Assembly (NCBI GenBank): GCA_964017155.1
Contig: OZ024855.1
Location: 1,902,779-1,966,778, forward strand
Origin: Oasisia sp. SBJ-2009
Taxonomy: Eukaryota > Annelida > Polychaeta > Sabellida > Siboglinidae
Direction of reading: 5' to 3'
Length of the DNA: 64,000 nucleotides
The notes below the pieces were generated by a model. It searched no databases, had not been told where the DNA came from, and saw only the letters and a list, made by a program, of their open reading frames with translations. This document shows, piece after piece, positions 33,669 through 46,000 of the stretch. Position 1 is the stretch's first letter; every line of letters starts with the position of its first letter. The position numbers and the translations under genes were made by a program.

Positions 33669-34960
33669 TTATATTGTCATAGTATAAAAAATTATATTAA
33701 ATATAGAGCACATAAGTATCGATCTGGCTGTCGTTGGATTAATTTCCACTAAAGATGCTCTGGCAAGCTGCTTGACTTCTGGTCGATAGCTTGTATAGTT
33801 TGCGAAGCCAAAACTCCTCTCAGCGTCCAAACTGTGGATGGGTGCCTTATCTACCTTCTGTGTGTCCATGTGGGAAACTGAATACTCCGCAGACTCATCG
33901 TAGTTCCAAGCGATAAATGGGTGCCCAAAAAGATGCTGCTACCACGGCTATTGCAACACATATGTCCTGATCGTACCGCGCATGCTCGAATCTCTCAGTG
34001 GACTTAAATTTGAAGGCTGTCTTTCAAGAAAATAGTTGCATTTGTAGCTGTTAGCTCCTGGTACAGCTTTTGAAATGTTGGGATGACCTTGGTGCGTGTT
34101 GTGACGGCTGACGTGGTCAGAGGCAGGAACGATTCAACCAGATGTAGCCAATTAGAACCGCTGCATAGTATACAACCTTCAATAAGCTTAAACCAAAGAA
34201 ACTTCTGACGATGGAGGTTAACTAGTTCGGGGCATGCATGTATTTCTGCAGGCAAAATGCCAAATCATCCACATGACAGTTCGGCTAACTACACAGGTCA
34301 CTGACCACTGAATGAAACTGACAGACCTGTTTTGTCGTGGGGCTATGGGGAAGTTAGTTTTATGTTATTTATCCCATTGCTTGTGGACAAGGTTATGATT
34401 CATTAGCCGACTGAGAGAATCGAGGGCTTGCTCAGTGAAAGCTGTTGTTGCTCAATGACACCTGTAGCAGCTGTTGTTGCTCAGTGACACCTGTAGCAGC
34501 TGTTGTTGATCGGGACACCTGTAGCAGCTGTTGTTGCTCGGGACACCTGTAGTAGCTGTTGTTGCGTTGACCAGAACGTTTGTGTAGGTATTGACTCTCT
34601 ACCTATACGTTCTATATTTCTGTCTATTGCCTTATGATAACCCTGTTGAATATCAATGTTGGGTGCATGTATATGGCAGAATAGACGGTCAGGGTTATGG
34701 TCTGAGGGTAACGTTTTTCTGCAAACTCATCGACACTGACGTTGTATTCTGTCTTATCTGCTACCACAATGTCAGTTTTCCCAAACTGAGATTTATATTT
34801 AGCAGCACTTGGTCAGTTGCTGCCTCACTGAGATGTTTCTGGATTCTGAAGCACTGGTCATGGTTGGTACAGACAACCTTGCTTCTTGGCTTTTTCTCTT
34901 GTGTTTGGATGTTTCTGTTCGTCACACTCGGAGTTCGTGATCTCCTTGACAACTTCGTTT
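33669..34960 (-). pseudogene. Degenerate protein-coding remnants of unknown family
   Basis: Three minus-strand stretches have protein-like composition but no shared frame: about 34960-34620 (fragment VVADKTEYNVSVDEFAEKRY), 34255-34004 (CPELVNLHRQKFLWFKLIEG), and about 33945-33669 (GHPFIAWNYDESAEYS and APIHSLDAERSFGFANY). I do not recognise the family. The order suggests one decayed gene or transposon-borne gene read leftwards. Splicing cannot be excluded. Confidence 0.3.
34430..34568. repeat. Short array of about 29 bp, four to five units
   Basis: Copies of AGCTGTTGTTGCTCAGTGAC followed by ACCTGTAGC; later units are shortened (GCTCGGGACACC). Confidence 0.85.
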
Positions 34961-35885
34961 AATGCCAGAGTTTCGATGCTATTCCCTGCTTGTCTGAGAC
35001 TGCTCGATTCAGATAGCGTCCAAATTATCCAAAAAAAGATATCTGGCTAAAAATAAAAAATAAATTTAATTCTTTCAAACCTTTCGTTCCCTTTTTGTGT
35101 GATGACAGCTGCTACAGCCTGGGGCTCTGGTATGTGGAAGCAGCTCTTTAGCTTATCAACAGTCTCATAAAACTCAGTCAAAACGATATGAGACAACTTT
35201 TGCCTTAACAAATCATAGTTTTAAGTTATTTTCCATACCAAATAAGAGATGTATGTATTTTGAGAAAACATTATTTCGATGACATATTTTAATCTCTAAG
35301 CGACTGACATAAATTATGTTAATTATCTCAACGAGCAAGGAAGTTTGATTGGCTAGTTCAAATTGGCTATCATTTACCAACAGGTGTTGTCATAATTTGG
35401 GGCAATTACAATATCGAGGATCTCAGCATAATTTGAGTGTGAAGTTATCACCCCATAAAAAATCCCTTAACATGTCTTCAGTTTCGATTAGAAACAGGGT
35501 ATAAAATCAACATCGTACATGATATTAACAACCTGAAAGTTGTTTCTGAAAGAGAATGAATTCGTGTGGGTATTAGAAATAATTGATAATATTGCTTTGA
35601 TAATAATTGTAATGTGAAACATGCCCTAAGACTCTATTGAAGGAGAGCAATAGCACACTACTGAACCATTTTCAACCACATTTTAGTTAAGGAGCATGAC
35701 TTTCAGAGGGTATCTACTGGGGGGGAGGGGTTTAGGATCAGACAACAGGTCAATTTTTTTTTGTACACTAGCATAACATGCCCATATTTGCAGGGGGTAT
35801 TCCACAAAAATAAAAAAAAATTGCAAAATAACACCACCCTCTACTTATAGAGCGGGCCAGCGCATACTTCATTGAACTATACATA

Positions 35886-35886
<1 letters not shown>
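34961..35886. other. AT-rich unique DNA
   Basis: No gene or element recognised. A GGGGGGAGGGG tract occurs near 35719. Confidence 0.6.
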
Positions 35887-35983
<97 letters not shown>

Positions 35984-35998
35984 TTCTCTGTCTCTGTC

Positions 35999-36055
<57 letters not shown>

Positions 36056-36098
36056 CTCTCACTCACTCAGTCACTCACTCTCTCTTTCTCTCTCTCTT
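35887..36098. repeat. CT microsatellite
   Basis: Nearly pure TC repeat with a few TG and CC interruptions. Ser/Leu and Arg/Glu ORFs on the two strands are artefacts. Confidence 0.98.
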
Positions 36099-37040
36099 AT
36101 ATATATATCATATTTATGCATGCATAAATTATTATATATTTACATATTTGTCGCAATACAATTATCATGGCTTTTCATGAAATTTCACAAACGCACTCGC
36201 TTAGACCAAGAATTACGTACAAAAGAACGAAGTCACTACAATTTTGGCGATCTTGAACAATTCAATTTCTCCATGCAATAATGCTGTAAAGGGATGCTTT
36301 ACCCCAGCGGCAACGCTGCCACTACATTAATTTTTCATCTACATGCAAATGCAATGGTCGCATTGCCGCTAAGGGAAAAATCTCGGTTCTTACCTTTTTA
36401 GTTACAAAATGTAAATATTTGTAACCGCACAAAGGTAACTGACGTGAAGCGATTAATCAATTAATGTTCAAATACCGTCATCGTTGCTGATTTAATCTGG
36501 GTGTAAATATCGAGTTTCATTGGCTAGCTGAAGGGCGCTGTTAATGACATTTCGTTACACACCGAAGATATTTTAATTGATACCTAATACCCAAAACAAT
36601 CTATATCAATGATGTCCTCTAGTGATTTCATTGTGATGGTTCGCATAACGGAGCATTTGTTCGGGCCTCTTGTTTTGGGCCTGAAAAATACATTTCCGGT
36701 CTACAGATATGTGATATGTATCAGCTTGTTGCATAACATGCAGTCGATTTGATTGCCGAGTCGCGACTTCGGAGGCGTTGGCGATCACAAATAGAAACCT
36801 CCATCGCACGACCTGTCGCTTCAATGGCCTCGTGTCTACGGCAGCTGTGTCCTGGCTAAATCAACTAGAAACCGCAGAACCAAGAAAGAATGAGGCAGAC
36901 CAAGCAATCAAACGAGGATTTGATGAAACATTCGGATGCATTTACGCTGACCTTCACGTGTCAAATCGGTGTCCGCTACTTACTTCATTGGGGGGGGGGG
37001 GGGGGGGTGAGTAGGGGAGGGGTGTAGTACCCCTGTAAGG
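36099..37040. other. Unique DNA before the megasatellite
   Basis: ORFs 36778-37014 plus and 36606-36824 minus overlap and resemble no family I know. A run of about 19 G ends near 37007, just before the megasatellite. Confidence 0.6.
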
Positions 37041-37054
37041 GAACATGACACACT

Positions 37055-40000
37055 TTTGGGGTGGTTCGTCCTATGTTGGGATGGTTCGTCCTATGTTGGG
37101 ATGGTTCATCCTATGTTGGGATGGTTCGTCCTATGTTGGGATGGTTCGTCCTATGTTGGGATGGTTCGTCCTATGTTGGGGTGGTTCGTCCTGTGTTGGG
37201 GTGGTTCGTCCTATGTTGGGATGGTTCGTCCTATGTTTTGGGGTGGTTCGTCCTATGTTGGGATGGTTCGTCCTATGTTGGGATGGTTCGTCCTATGTTG
37301 GGATGGTTCGTCCTATGTTTTGGGGTGGTTCGTCCTATGTTTTGGGGTGGTTCGTCCTATGTTGGGATGGTTCGTCCTATGTTGGGATGGTTCGTCCTAT
37401 GTTGGGGTGGTTCGTCCTACGTTGGGATGGTTCGGCCTATGTTGGGATGGTTCGTCCCATGTTTTGGGGTGGTTCGTCCTATGTTTTGGGGTGGTTCGTC
37501 TTATGTTGGGGTGGTTCGTCCTATGTTGGGGTGGTTCGTCCTATGTTTTGGGGTGGTTCGTCCTATGTTGGGAAGGTTCGTCCTATGTTGGGATGGTTCG
37601 TCCTATGTTGGGAAGGTTCGTCCTATGTTGAGATGGTTCGTCCTATGTTGGGGTGGTTCGTCCTATGTTGGGGTGGTTCGTCCTATGTTTTCGGGTGGTT
37701 CGTCATATGTTGGGAAGATTCGTCCTATGTTGGGATGGTTCGTCCTATGTTGTGATGGTTCGTCCTATGTTGGGATGGTTCGTCCTATGTTGGGATGGTG
37801 CGTCCTATGTTGGGATGGTTCGTCCTATGTTGGGGTGGTTCGTCCTATGTTAGGGTGGTTCGTCCTATGTTGGGATGGTTCGTCTTATGTTGGGGTGGTT
37901 CGTCCTATGTTGGGGTGGTTCGTCCTATGTTTTGGGGTGGTTCGTCCTGTGTTGGGAAGGTTCGTCCTGTGTTGGGGTGGTTCGTCCTATGTTGGGATGG
38001 TTCGTCCTATGTTGGGGTGGTTCGTCCTGTGTTGGGGTGGTTCGTCCTATGTTGGGATGGTTCGTCCTATGTTTTGGGGTGGTTCGTCCTATGTTGGGAT
38101 GGTTCGTCCTATGTTGGGATGGTTCGTCCTATGTTGGGATGGTTCGTCCTATGTTGGGATGGTTCGTCCTGTGTTGGGGTGGTTCGTCCTATGTTGGGAT
38201 GGTTCATCCTATGTTGGGATGGTTCGTCCTATGTTGGGATGGTTCGTCCTATGTTGGGATGATTCGTCCTAGGTTGGGGTGGTTCGTCCTGTGTTGGGGT
38301 GGTTCGTCCTATGTTGGGATGGTTCGTCCTATGTTTTGGGGTGGTTCGTCCTATGTTGGGATGGTTCGTCCTATGTTGGGATGGTTCGTCCTATGTTGGG
38401 GTGGTTCGTCCTATGTTGGGATGGTTCGTCCTATGTTGGGGTGGTTCGTCCTATGTTGGGATGGTTCGGCCTATGTTGGGATGGTTCGTCCCATGTTTTG
38501 GGGTGGTTCGTCCTATGTTTTGGGGTGGTTCGTCCTATATTTTGGGGTGGTTCGTTCTATGTTGGGATGGTTCGTCCTATGTTGGGATGGTTCGTCCTAT
38601 GTTGGGATGGTTCGTCCTATGTTGGGATGGTTCGTCCTATGTTGGGGTGGTTCGTCCTACGTTTTGGGGTGGTTCGTCCTATGTTGGGATGGTTCGTCCT
38701 ATGTTGGGATGGTTCGTCCTATGTTGGGATGGTTCGTCCTATGTTGGGATGGTTCGTCCTATGTTGGGGTGGTTCGTCCTATGTTGGGATGGTTCGTCCT
38801 ATGTTGGGATGGTGCGTCCTATGTTGGGATGGTTCGTCCTATGTTGGGATGGTTCGTCCTATGTTGGGATGGTGCGTCCTATGTTGGGATGGTTCGTCCT
38901 ATGTTGGGGTGGTTCGTCCTATGTTGGGGTGGTTCGTCCTATGTTGGGATGGTTCGTCTTATGTTGGGGTGGTTCGCCCTGTGTTGGGGTGGTTCGTTCT
39001 ATGTTTTGGGGTGGTTCGTCCTATGTTGGGAAGGTTCGTCCTATGTTGGGATGGTTCGTCCTATGTTGGGGTGGTTCGTCCTATGTTGGGGTGGTTCGTC
39101 CTATGTTTTCGGGTGGTTCGTCCTATGTTGGGAAGGTTCGTCCTATGTTGGGACGGTTCGTCCTATGTTGGGAAGGTTCGTCCTATGTTGGGATGGTTCG
39201 TCCTGTGTTGGGGTAGTTCGTCCTATGTTTTGGGGTGGTTCGTCCTATGTTGGGGTGGTTCGTCCTATGTTGGGATGGTTCGTCCTATGTTGGGATGGTT
39301 CATCCTATGTTGGGGTGGTTCGTCCTATGTTGGGGTGGTTCGTCCTATGTTTTGGGGTGGTTCGTCCTATGTTGGGATGGTTCGTCCTATGTTGGGATGG
39401 TTCTTCCTATGTTGGGATGGTTCGTCCTATGTTTTGGGGTGGTTCGTCCTATGTTGGAGTGGTTCGTCCTATGTTGGGATGGTTCGTCCTATGGTGGAAT
39501 GGTTCGTCCTATGTTGGGATGGTTCGTCCTACGTTGGGGTGGTTCGTCCTATATTGGGGTGGTTCGTCCTATGTTGGGATGGTTCGTCCTATGTTGGGAT
39601 GGTTCGTCCTATGTTGGGATGGTTCGTCCTATGTTGGGGTGGTTCGTCTTATGTTGGGAAGGTTCGTCCTATGTTGGGATGGTTCGTCCTATGTTGGGGT
39701 GGTTCGTCCTACGTTTGGATGGTTCGTCCTATGTTGGGGTGGTTCGTCCTATGTTGGGGTGGTTCGTCCTATGTTTTGGGGTGGTTCGTCCTATGTTGGG
39801 ATGGTTCGTCCTATGTTGGGATGGTTCGTCCTATGTTGGGATGGTTCGTCCTATGTTGGGGTGGTTCGTCCTATGTTGGGATGGTTCGTCCTATGTTGGG
39901 GTGGTTCGTCCTATGTTGGGATGGTTCGTCCTATGTTGGGATGGTTCGTCCTATGTTGGGGTGGTTCGTCCTATGTTGGGAAGGTTCGTCCTATGTTGGG

Positions 40001-43000
40001 ATGGTTCGTCCTATGTTGGGGTGGTTCGTCCTATGTTTTGGAGTGGTTCGTCCTATGTTGGGGTGGTTCGTCCTATGTTGGGATGGTTCGTCCTATGTTG
40101 GGATGGTTCGTCCTATGTTGGGATGGTTCGTCCTATGTTGGGATGGTTCGTCCTATGTTGGGGTGGTTCGTCTTATGTTGGGAAGGTTCGTCCTATGTTG
40201 GGATGGTTCGCCCTATGTTGGGGTGGTTCGTCCTACGTTTGGATGGTTCGTCCTATGTTGGGGTGGTTCGTCCTATGTTGGGGTGGTTCGTCCTATGTTT
40301 TGGGGTGGTTCGTCCTATGTTGGGATGGTTCGTCCTATGTTGGGATGGTTCGTCCTATGTTGGGATGGTTCGTCCTATGTTGGGGTGGTTCGTCCTATGT
40401 TAGGATGGTTCGTCCTATGTTGGGGTGGTTCGTCCTATGTTGGGATGGTTCGTCCTATGTTGGGATGGTTCGTCCTATGTTGGGGTGGTTCGTCCTATGT
40501 TGGGAAGGTTCGTCCTATGTTGGGATGGTTCGTCCTATGTTGGGGTGGTTCGTCCTATGTTTTGGGGTGGTTCGTCCTATGTTGGGGTGGTTCGTCCTAT
40601 GTTGGGATGGTTCGACCTATGTTGGGATAGTTCGTCCTATGTTGGGATGGTTCGTCCTATGCTGGGATGGTTCGTCCTATGTTGGGGTGGTTCGTCTTAT
40701 GTTGGGAAGGTTCGTCCTATGTTGGGGTGGTTCGTCCAATGTTTTGGGGTGGTTCGTCCTATGTTGGGATGGTTCGTCCTATGTTGGGGTGGTTCGTCTT
40801 ATGTTGGGATGGTTCGTCCTATGTTGGGATGGTTCGTCCTATGTTGGGATGGTTCGTCCTATGTTGTGATGGTTCGTCCTATGTTGGGGTGGTTCGTCCT
40901 ATGTTGGGGTGGTTCGTCCTATGTTGGGATGGTTCGTCCTATGTTGGGATGGTTCGTCCTATGTCGGGATGGTTCGTCCTATGTTGAGGTGGTTCGTCCT
41001 ATGTTGGGGTGGTTCGTCCTATGTTGGGATGGTTCGTCCTATGTTGGGATGGTTCGTCCTATGTTGGGATGGTTCGTCCTATGTTGGGGTGGTTCGTCCT
41101 ATGTTGGGAAGGTTCGTCCTATGTTGGGGTGGTTCGTCCTATGTTGGGGTGGTTCGTCCTATGTTGGGGTGGTTCGTCCTATGTCTTGGGGTGGTTCGTC
41201 CTATGTTGGGATGGTTCGTCCTATGTTGGGGTGGTCCGTCCTATGTTGGGATGGTTCTTCCTATGTTGGGATGGTTCGTCCTATGTTGGGGTGGTTCGTC
41301 CTATGTTGGGGTGGTTCGTCCTATGTTGGGATGGTTCGTCCTACGTTGGGATGGTTCGTCCTATGTTGGAATGGTTCGTCGTATGTTGGGGTGGTTCGTC
41401 CTATATTGGGGTGGTTCGTCCTATTTTGGGATGGTTCGTCCTATGTTGGGATGGTTCGTCCTATGTTGGGATGGTTCGTCCTATGTTGGGGTGGTTCGTC
41501 CTACGTTTGGATGGTTCGTCCTATGTTGGGGTGGTTCGTCCTATGTTGGGGTGGTTCGTCCTATGTTTTGGGGTGGTTCGTCCTATGTTGGGATGGTTCG
41601 TCCTATGTTGGGATGGTTCGTCCTATGTTGGGATGGTTCGTCCTATGTTGGGGTGGTTCGTCCTATGTTGGGATGGTTCGTCCTATGTTGGGGTGGTTCG
41701 TCCTATGTTGGGATGGTTCGTCCTATGTTGGGATGGTTCGTCCTATGTTGGGGTGGTTCGTCCTATGTTGGGAAGGTTCGTCCTATGTTGGGATGGTTCG
41801 TCCTATGTTGGGGTGGTTCGTCCTATGTTTTGGGGTGGTTCGTCCTATGTTGGGGTGGTTCGTCCTATGTTGGGATGGTTCGTCCTATGTTGGGATGGTT
41901 CGTCCTATGTTGGGATAGTTCGTCCTATGTTGGGATGGTTCGTCCTATGTTGGGGTGGTTCGTCTTATGTTGGGAAGGTTCGTCCTATGTTGGGATGGTT
42001 CGTCCTATGTTTTGGGGTGGTTCGTCCTATGTTGGGATGGTTCGTCCTATGTTGGGGTGGTTCGTCCTATGTTGGGGTGGTTCGTCCTATGTTTTGGGGT
42101 GGTTCGTCCTATGTTGGGATGGTTCGTCCTATGTTGGGATGGTTCGTCCTATGTTGGGATGGTTCGTCCTATGTTGTGATGGTTCGTCCTATGTTGGGGT
42201 GGTTCGTCCTATGTTGGGGTGGTTCGTCCTATGTTGGGATGGTTCGTCCTATGTTGGGGTGGTTCGTCCTATGTTGGGGTGGTTCGTCCTATGTTGAGGT
42301 GGTTCGTCCTATGTTGGGGTGGTTCGTCCTATGTTGGGATGGTTCGTCCTATGTTGGGATGGTTCGTCCTATGTTGGGATGGTTCGTCCTATGTTGGGGT
42401 GGTTCGTCCTATGTTGGGAAGGTTCGTCCTATGTTGGGGTGGTTCGTCCTATGTTGGGGTGGTTCGTCCTATGTTGGGGTGGTTCGTCCTATGTCTTGGG
42501 TTGGTTCGTCCTATGTTGGGATGGTTCGTCCTATGTTGGGGTGGTCCGTCCTATGTTGGGGTGGTTCGTCCTATGTTTTGGGGTGGTTCGTCCTATGTTG
42601 GGATGGTTCGTCCTATGTTGGGATGGTTCGTCCTATGTTGGGGTGGTTCGTCCTATGTTGGGATGGTTCGTCCTATGGTGGGATGGTTCGTCCTATGTTG
42701 GGATGGTTCGTCCTACGTTGGGGTGGTTCGTCCTATATTGGGGTGGTTCGTCCTATGTTGGGATGGTTCGTCCTATGTTGGGATGGTTCGTCCTATGTTG
42801 GGATGGTTCGTCCTATGTTGGGGTGGTTCGTCTTATGTTGGGAAGGTTCGTCCTATGTTGGGATGGTTCGTCCTATGTTGGGGTGGTTCGTCCTACGTTT
42901 GGATGGTTCGTCCTATGTTGGGGTGGTTCGTCCTATGTTGGGGTGGTTCGTCCTATGTTGGGGTGGTTCGTCCTATGTTTTGGGGTGGTTCGTCCTATGT

Positions 43001-46000
43001 TGGGATGGTTCGTCCTATGTTGGGATGGTTCGTCCTATGTTGGGGTGGTTCGTCCTATGTTGGGATGGTTCGTCCTATGTTGGGGTGGTTCGTCCTATGT
43101 TGGGATGGTTCGTCCTATGTTGGGATGGTTCGTCCTATGTTGGGGTGGTTCGTCCTATATTGGGGTGGTTCGTCGTATGTTGGGGTGGTTCGTCCTATAT
43201 TGGGGTGGTTCGTCCTATGTTGGGATGGTTCGTCCTATGTTGGGATGGTTCGTCCTATGTTGGGATGGTTCGTCCTATGTTGGGGTGGTTCGTCCTACGT
43301 TTGGATGGTTCGTCCTATGTTGGGGTGGTTCGTCCTATGTTGGGGTGGTTCGTCCTATGTTTTGGGGTGGTTCGTCCTATGTTGGGATGGTTCGTCCTAT
43401 GTTGGGATGGTTCGTCCTATGTTGGGATGGTTCGTCCTATGTTGGGGTGGTTCGTCCTATGTTGGGATGGTTCGTCCTATGTTGGGGTGGTTCGTCCTAT
43501 GTTGGGATGGTTCGTCCTATGTTGGGATGGTTCGTCCTATGTTGGGGTGGTTCGTCCTATGTTGGGAAGGTTCGTCCTATGTTGGGATGGTTCGTCCTAT
43601 GTTGGGGTGGTTCGTCCTATGTTTTGGGGTGGTTCGTCCTATGTTGGGGTGGTTCGTCCTATGTTGGGATGGTTCGTCCTATGTTGGGATGGTTCGTCCT
43701 ATGTTGGGATAGTTCGTCCTATGTTGGGATGGTTCGTCCTGTGTTGGGGTGGTTCGTCTTATGTTGGGAAGGTTCGTCCTATGTTGGGATGGTTCGTCCT
43801 ATGTTTTGGGGTGGTTCGTCCTATGTTGGGATGGTTCGTCCTATGTTGGGGTGGTTCGTCCTATGTTGGGGTGGTTCGTCCTATGTTTTGGCGTGGTTCG
43901 TCCTATGTTGGGATGGTTCGTCCTATGTTGGGATGGTTCGTCCTACGTTGGGATGGTTCGTCCTATGTTGTGATGGTTCGTCCTATGTTGGGGTGGTTCG
44001 TCCTATGTTGGGGTGGTTCGTCCTATGTTGGGATGGTTCGTCCTATGTTGGGGTGGTTCGTCCTATGTTGGGGTGGTTCGTCCTATGTTGAGGTGGTTCG
44101 TCCTATGTTGGGGTGGTTCGTCCTATGTTGGGATGGTTCGTCCTATGTTGGGATGGTTCGTCCTATGTTGGGATGGTTCGTCCTATGTTGGGGTGGTTCG
44201 TCCTATGTTGGGAAGGTTCGTCCTATGTTGGGGTGGTTCGTCCTATGTTGGGGTGGTTCGTCCTATGTTGGGGTGGTTCGTCCTATGTCTTGGGTTGGTT
44301 CGTCCTATGTTGGGATGGTTCGTCCTATGTTGGGGTGGTCCGTCCTATGTTGGGGTGGTTCGTCCTATGTTTTGGGGTGGTTCGTCCTATGTTGGGATGG
44401 TTCGTCCTATGTTGGGATGGTTCGTCCTATGTTGGGGTGGTTCGTCCTATGTTGGGATGGTTCGTCCTATGGTGGGATGGTTCGTCCTATGTTGGGATGG
44501 TTCGTCCTACGTTGGGGTGGTTCGTCCTATGTTGGGGTGGTTCGTCCTATGTTGGGATGGTTCGTCCTATGTTGGGATGGTTCGTCCTATGTTGGGATGG
44601 TTCGTCCTATGTTGGGGTGGTTCGTCTTATGTTGGGAAGGTTCGTCCTATGTTGGGATGGTTCGTCCTATGTTGGGGTGGTTCGTCCTACGTTTGGATGG
44701 TTCGTCCTATGTTGGGGTGGTTCGTCCTATGTTGGGGTGGTTCGTCCTATGTTTTGGGGTGGTTCGTCCTATGTTGGGATGGTTCGTCCTATGTTGGGAT
44801 GGTTCGTCCTATGTTGGGATGGTTCGTCCTATGTTGGGGTGGTTCGTCCTATGTTGGGATGGTTCGTCCTATGTTGGGGTGGTTCGTCCTATGTTGGGAT
44901 GGTTCGTCCTATGTTGGGATGGTTCGTCCTATGTTGGGGTGGTTCGTCCTATGTTGGGAAGGTTCGTCCTATGTTGGGATGGTTCGTCCTATGTGGGGGT
45001 GGTTCGTCCTATGTTTTGGGGTGGTTCGTCCTATGTTGGGGTGGTTCGTCCTATGTTGGGATGGTTCGTCCTATGTTGGGATGGTTCGTCCTATGTTGGG
45101 ATGGTTCGTCCTATGTTGGGATGGTTCTTCCTATGTTGGGGTGGTTCGTCTTATGTTGGGAAGGTTCGTCCTATGTTGGGATGGTTCGTCCTATGTTGGG
45201 GTGGTTCGTCCTACGTTTGGATGGTTCGTCCTATGTTGGGGTGGTTCGTCCTATGTTGGGGTGGTTCGTCCTATGTTTTGGGGTGGTTCGTCCTATGTTG
45301 GGATGGTTCGTCCTATGTTGGGATGGTTCGTCCTATGTTGGGATGGTTCGTCCTATGTTGGGGTGGTTCGTCCTATGTTGGGATGGTTCGTCCTATGTTG
45401 GGGTGGTTCGTCCTATGTTGGGATGGTTCGTCCTATGTTGGGATGGTTCGTCCTATGTTGGGGTGGTTCGTCCTATGTTGGGAAGGTTCGTCCTATGTTG
45501 GGATGGTTCGTCCTATGTTGGGGTGGTTCGTCCTATGTTTTGGGGTGGTTCGTCCTATGTTGGGGTGGTTCGTCCTATGTTGGGATGGTTCGACCTATGT
45601 TGGGATGGTTCGTCCTATGTTTGGATGGTTCGTCCTATGTTGGGATGGTTCGTCCTATGTTGGGGTGGTTCGTCTTATGTTGGGAAGGTTCGTCCTATGT
45701 TGGGGTGGTTCGTCCAATGTTTTGGGGTGGTTCGTCCTATGTTGGGATGGTTCGTCCTATGTTGGGGTGGTTCGTCCTATGTTGGGATGGTTCGTCCTAT
45801 GTTGGGATGGTTCGTCCTATGTTGTGATGGTTCGTCCTATGTTGGGGTGGTTCGTCCTATGTTGGGGTGGTTCGTCCTATGTTGGGATGGTTCGTCCTAT
45901 GTTGGGATGGTTCGTCCTATGTTGGGATGGTTCGTCCTATGTTGAGGTGGTTCGTCCTATGTTGGGGTGGTTCGTCCTATGTTGGGATGGTTCGTCCTAT

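Noticed and set aside
35869..36180. Ser/Leu and Arg/Glu repeat ORFs
   Set aside because: Translation of a CT/AG microsatellite.
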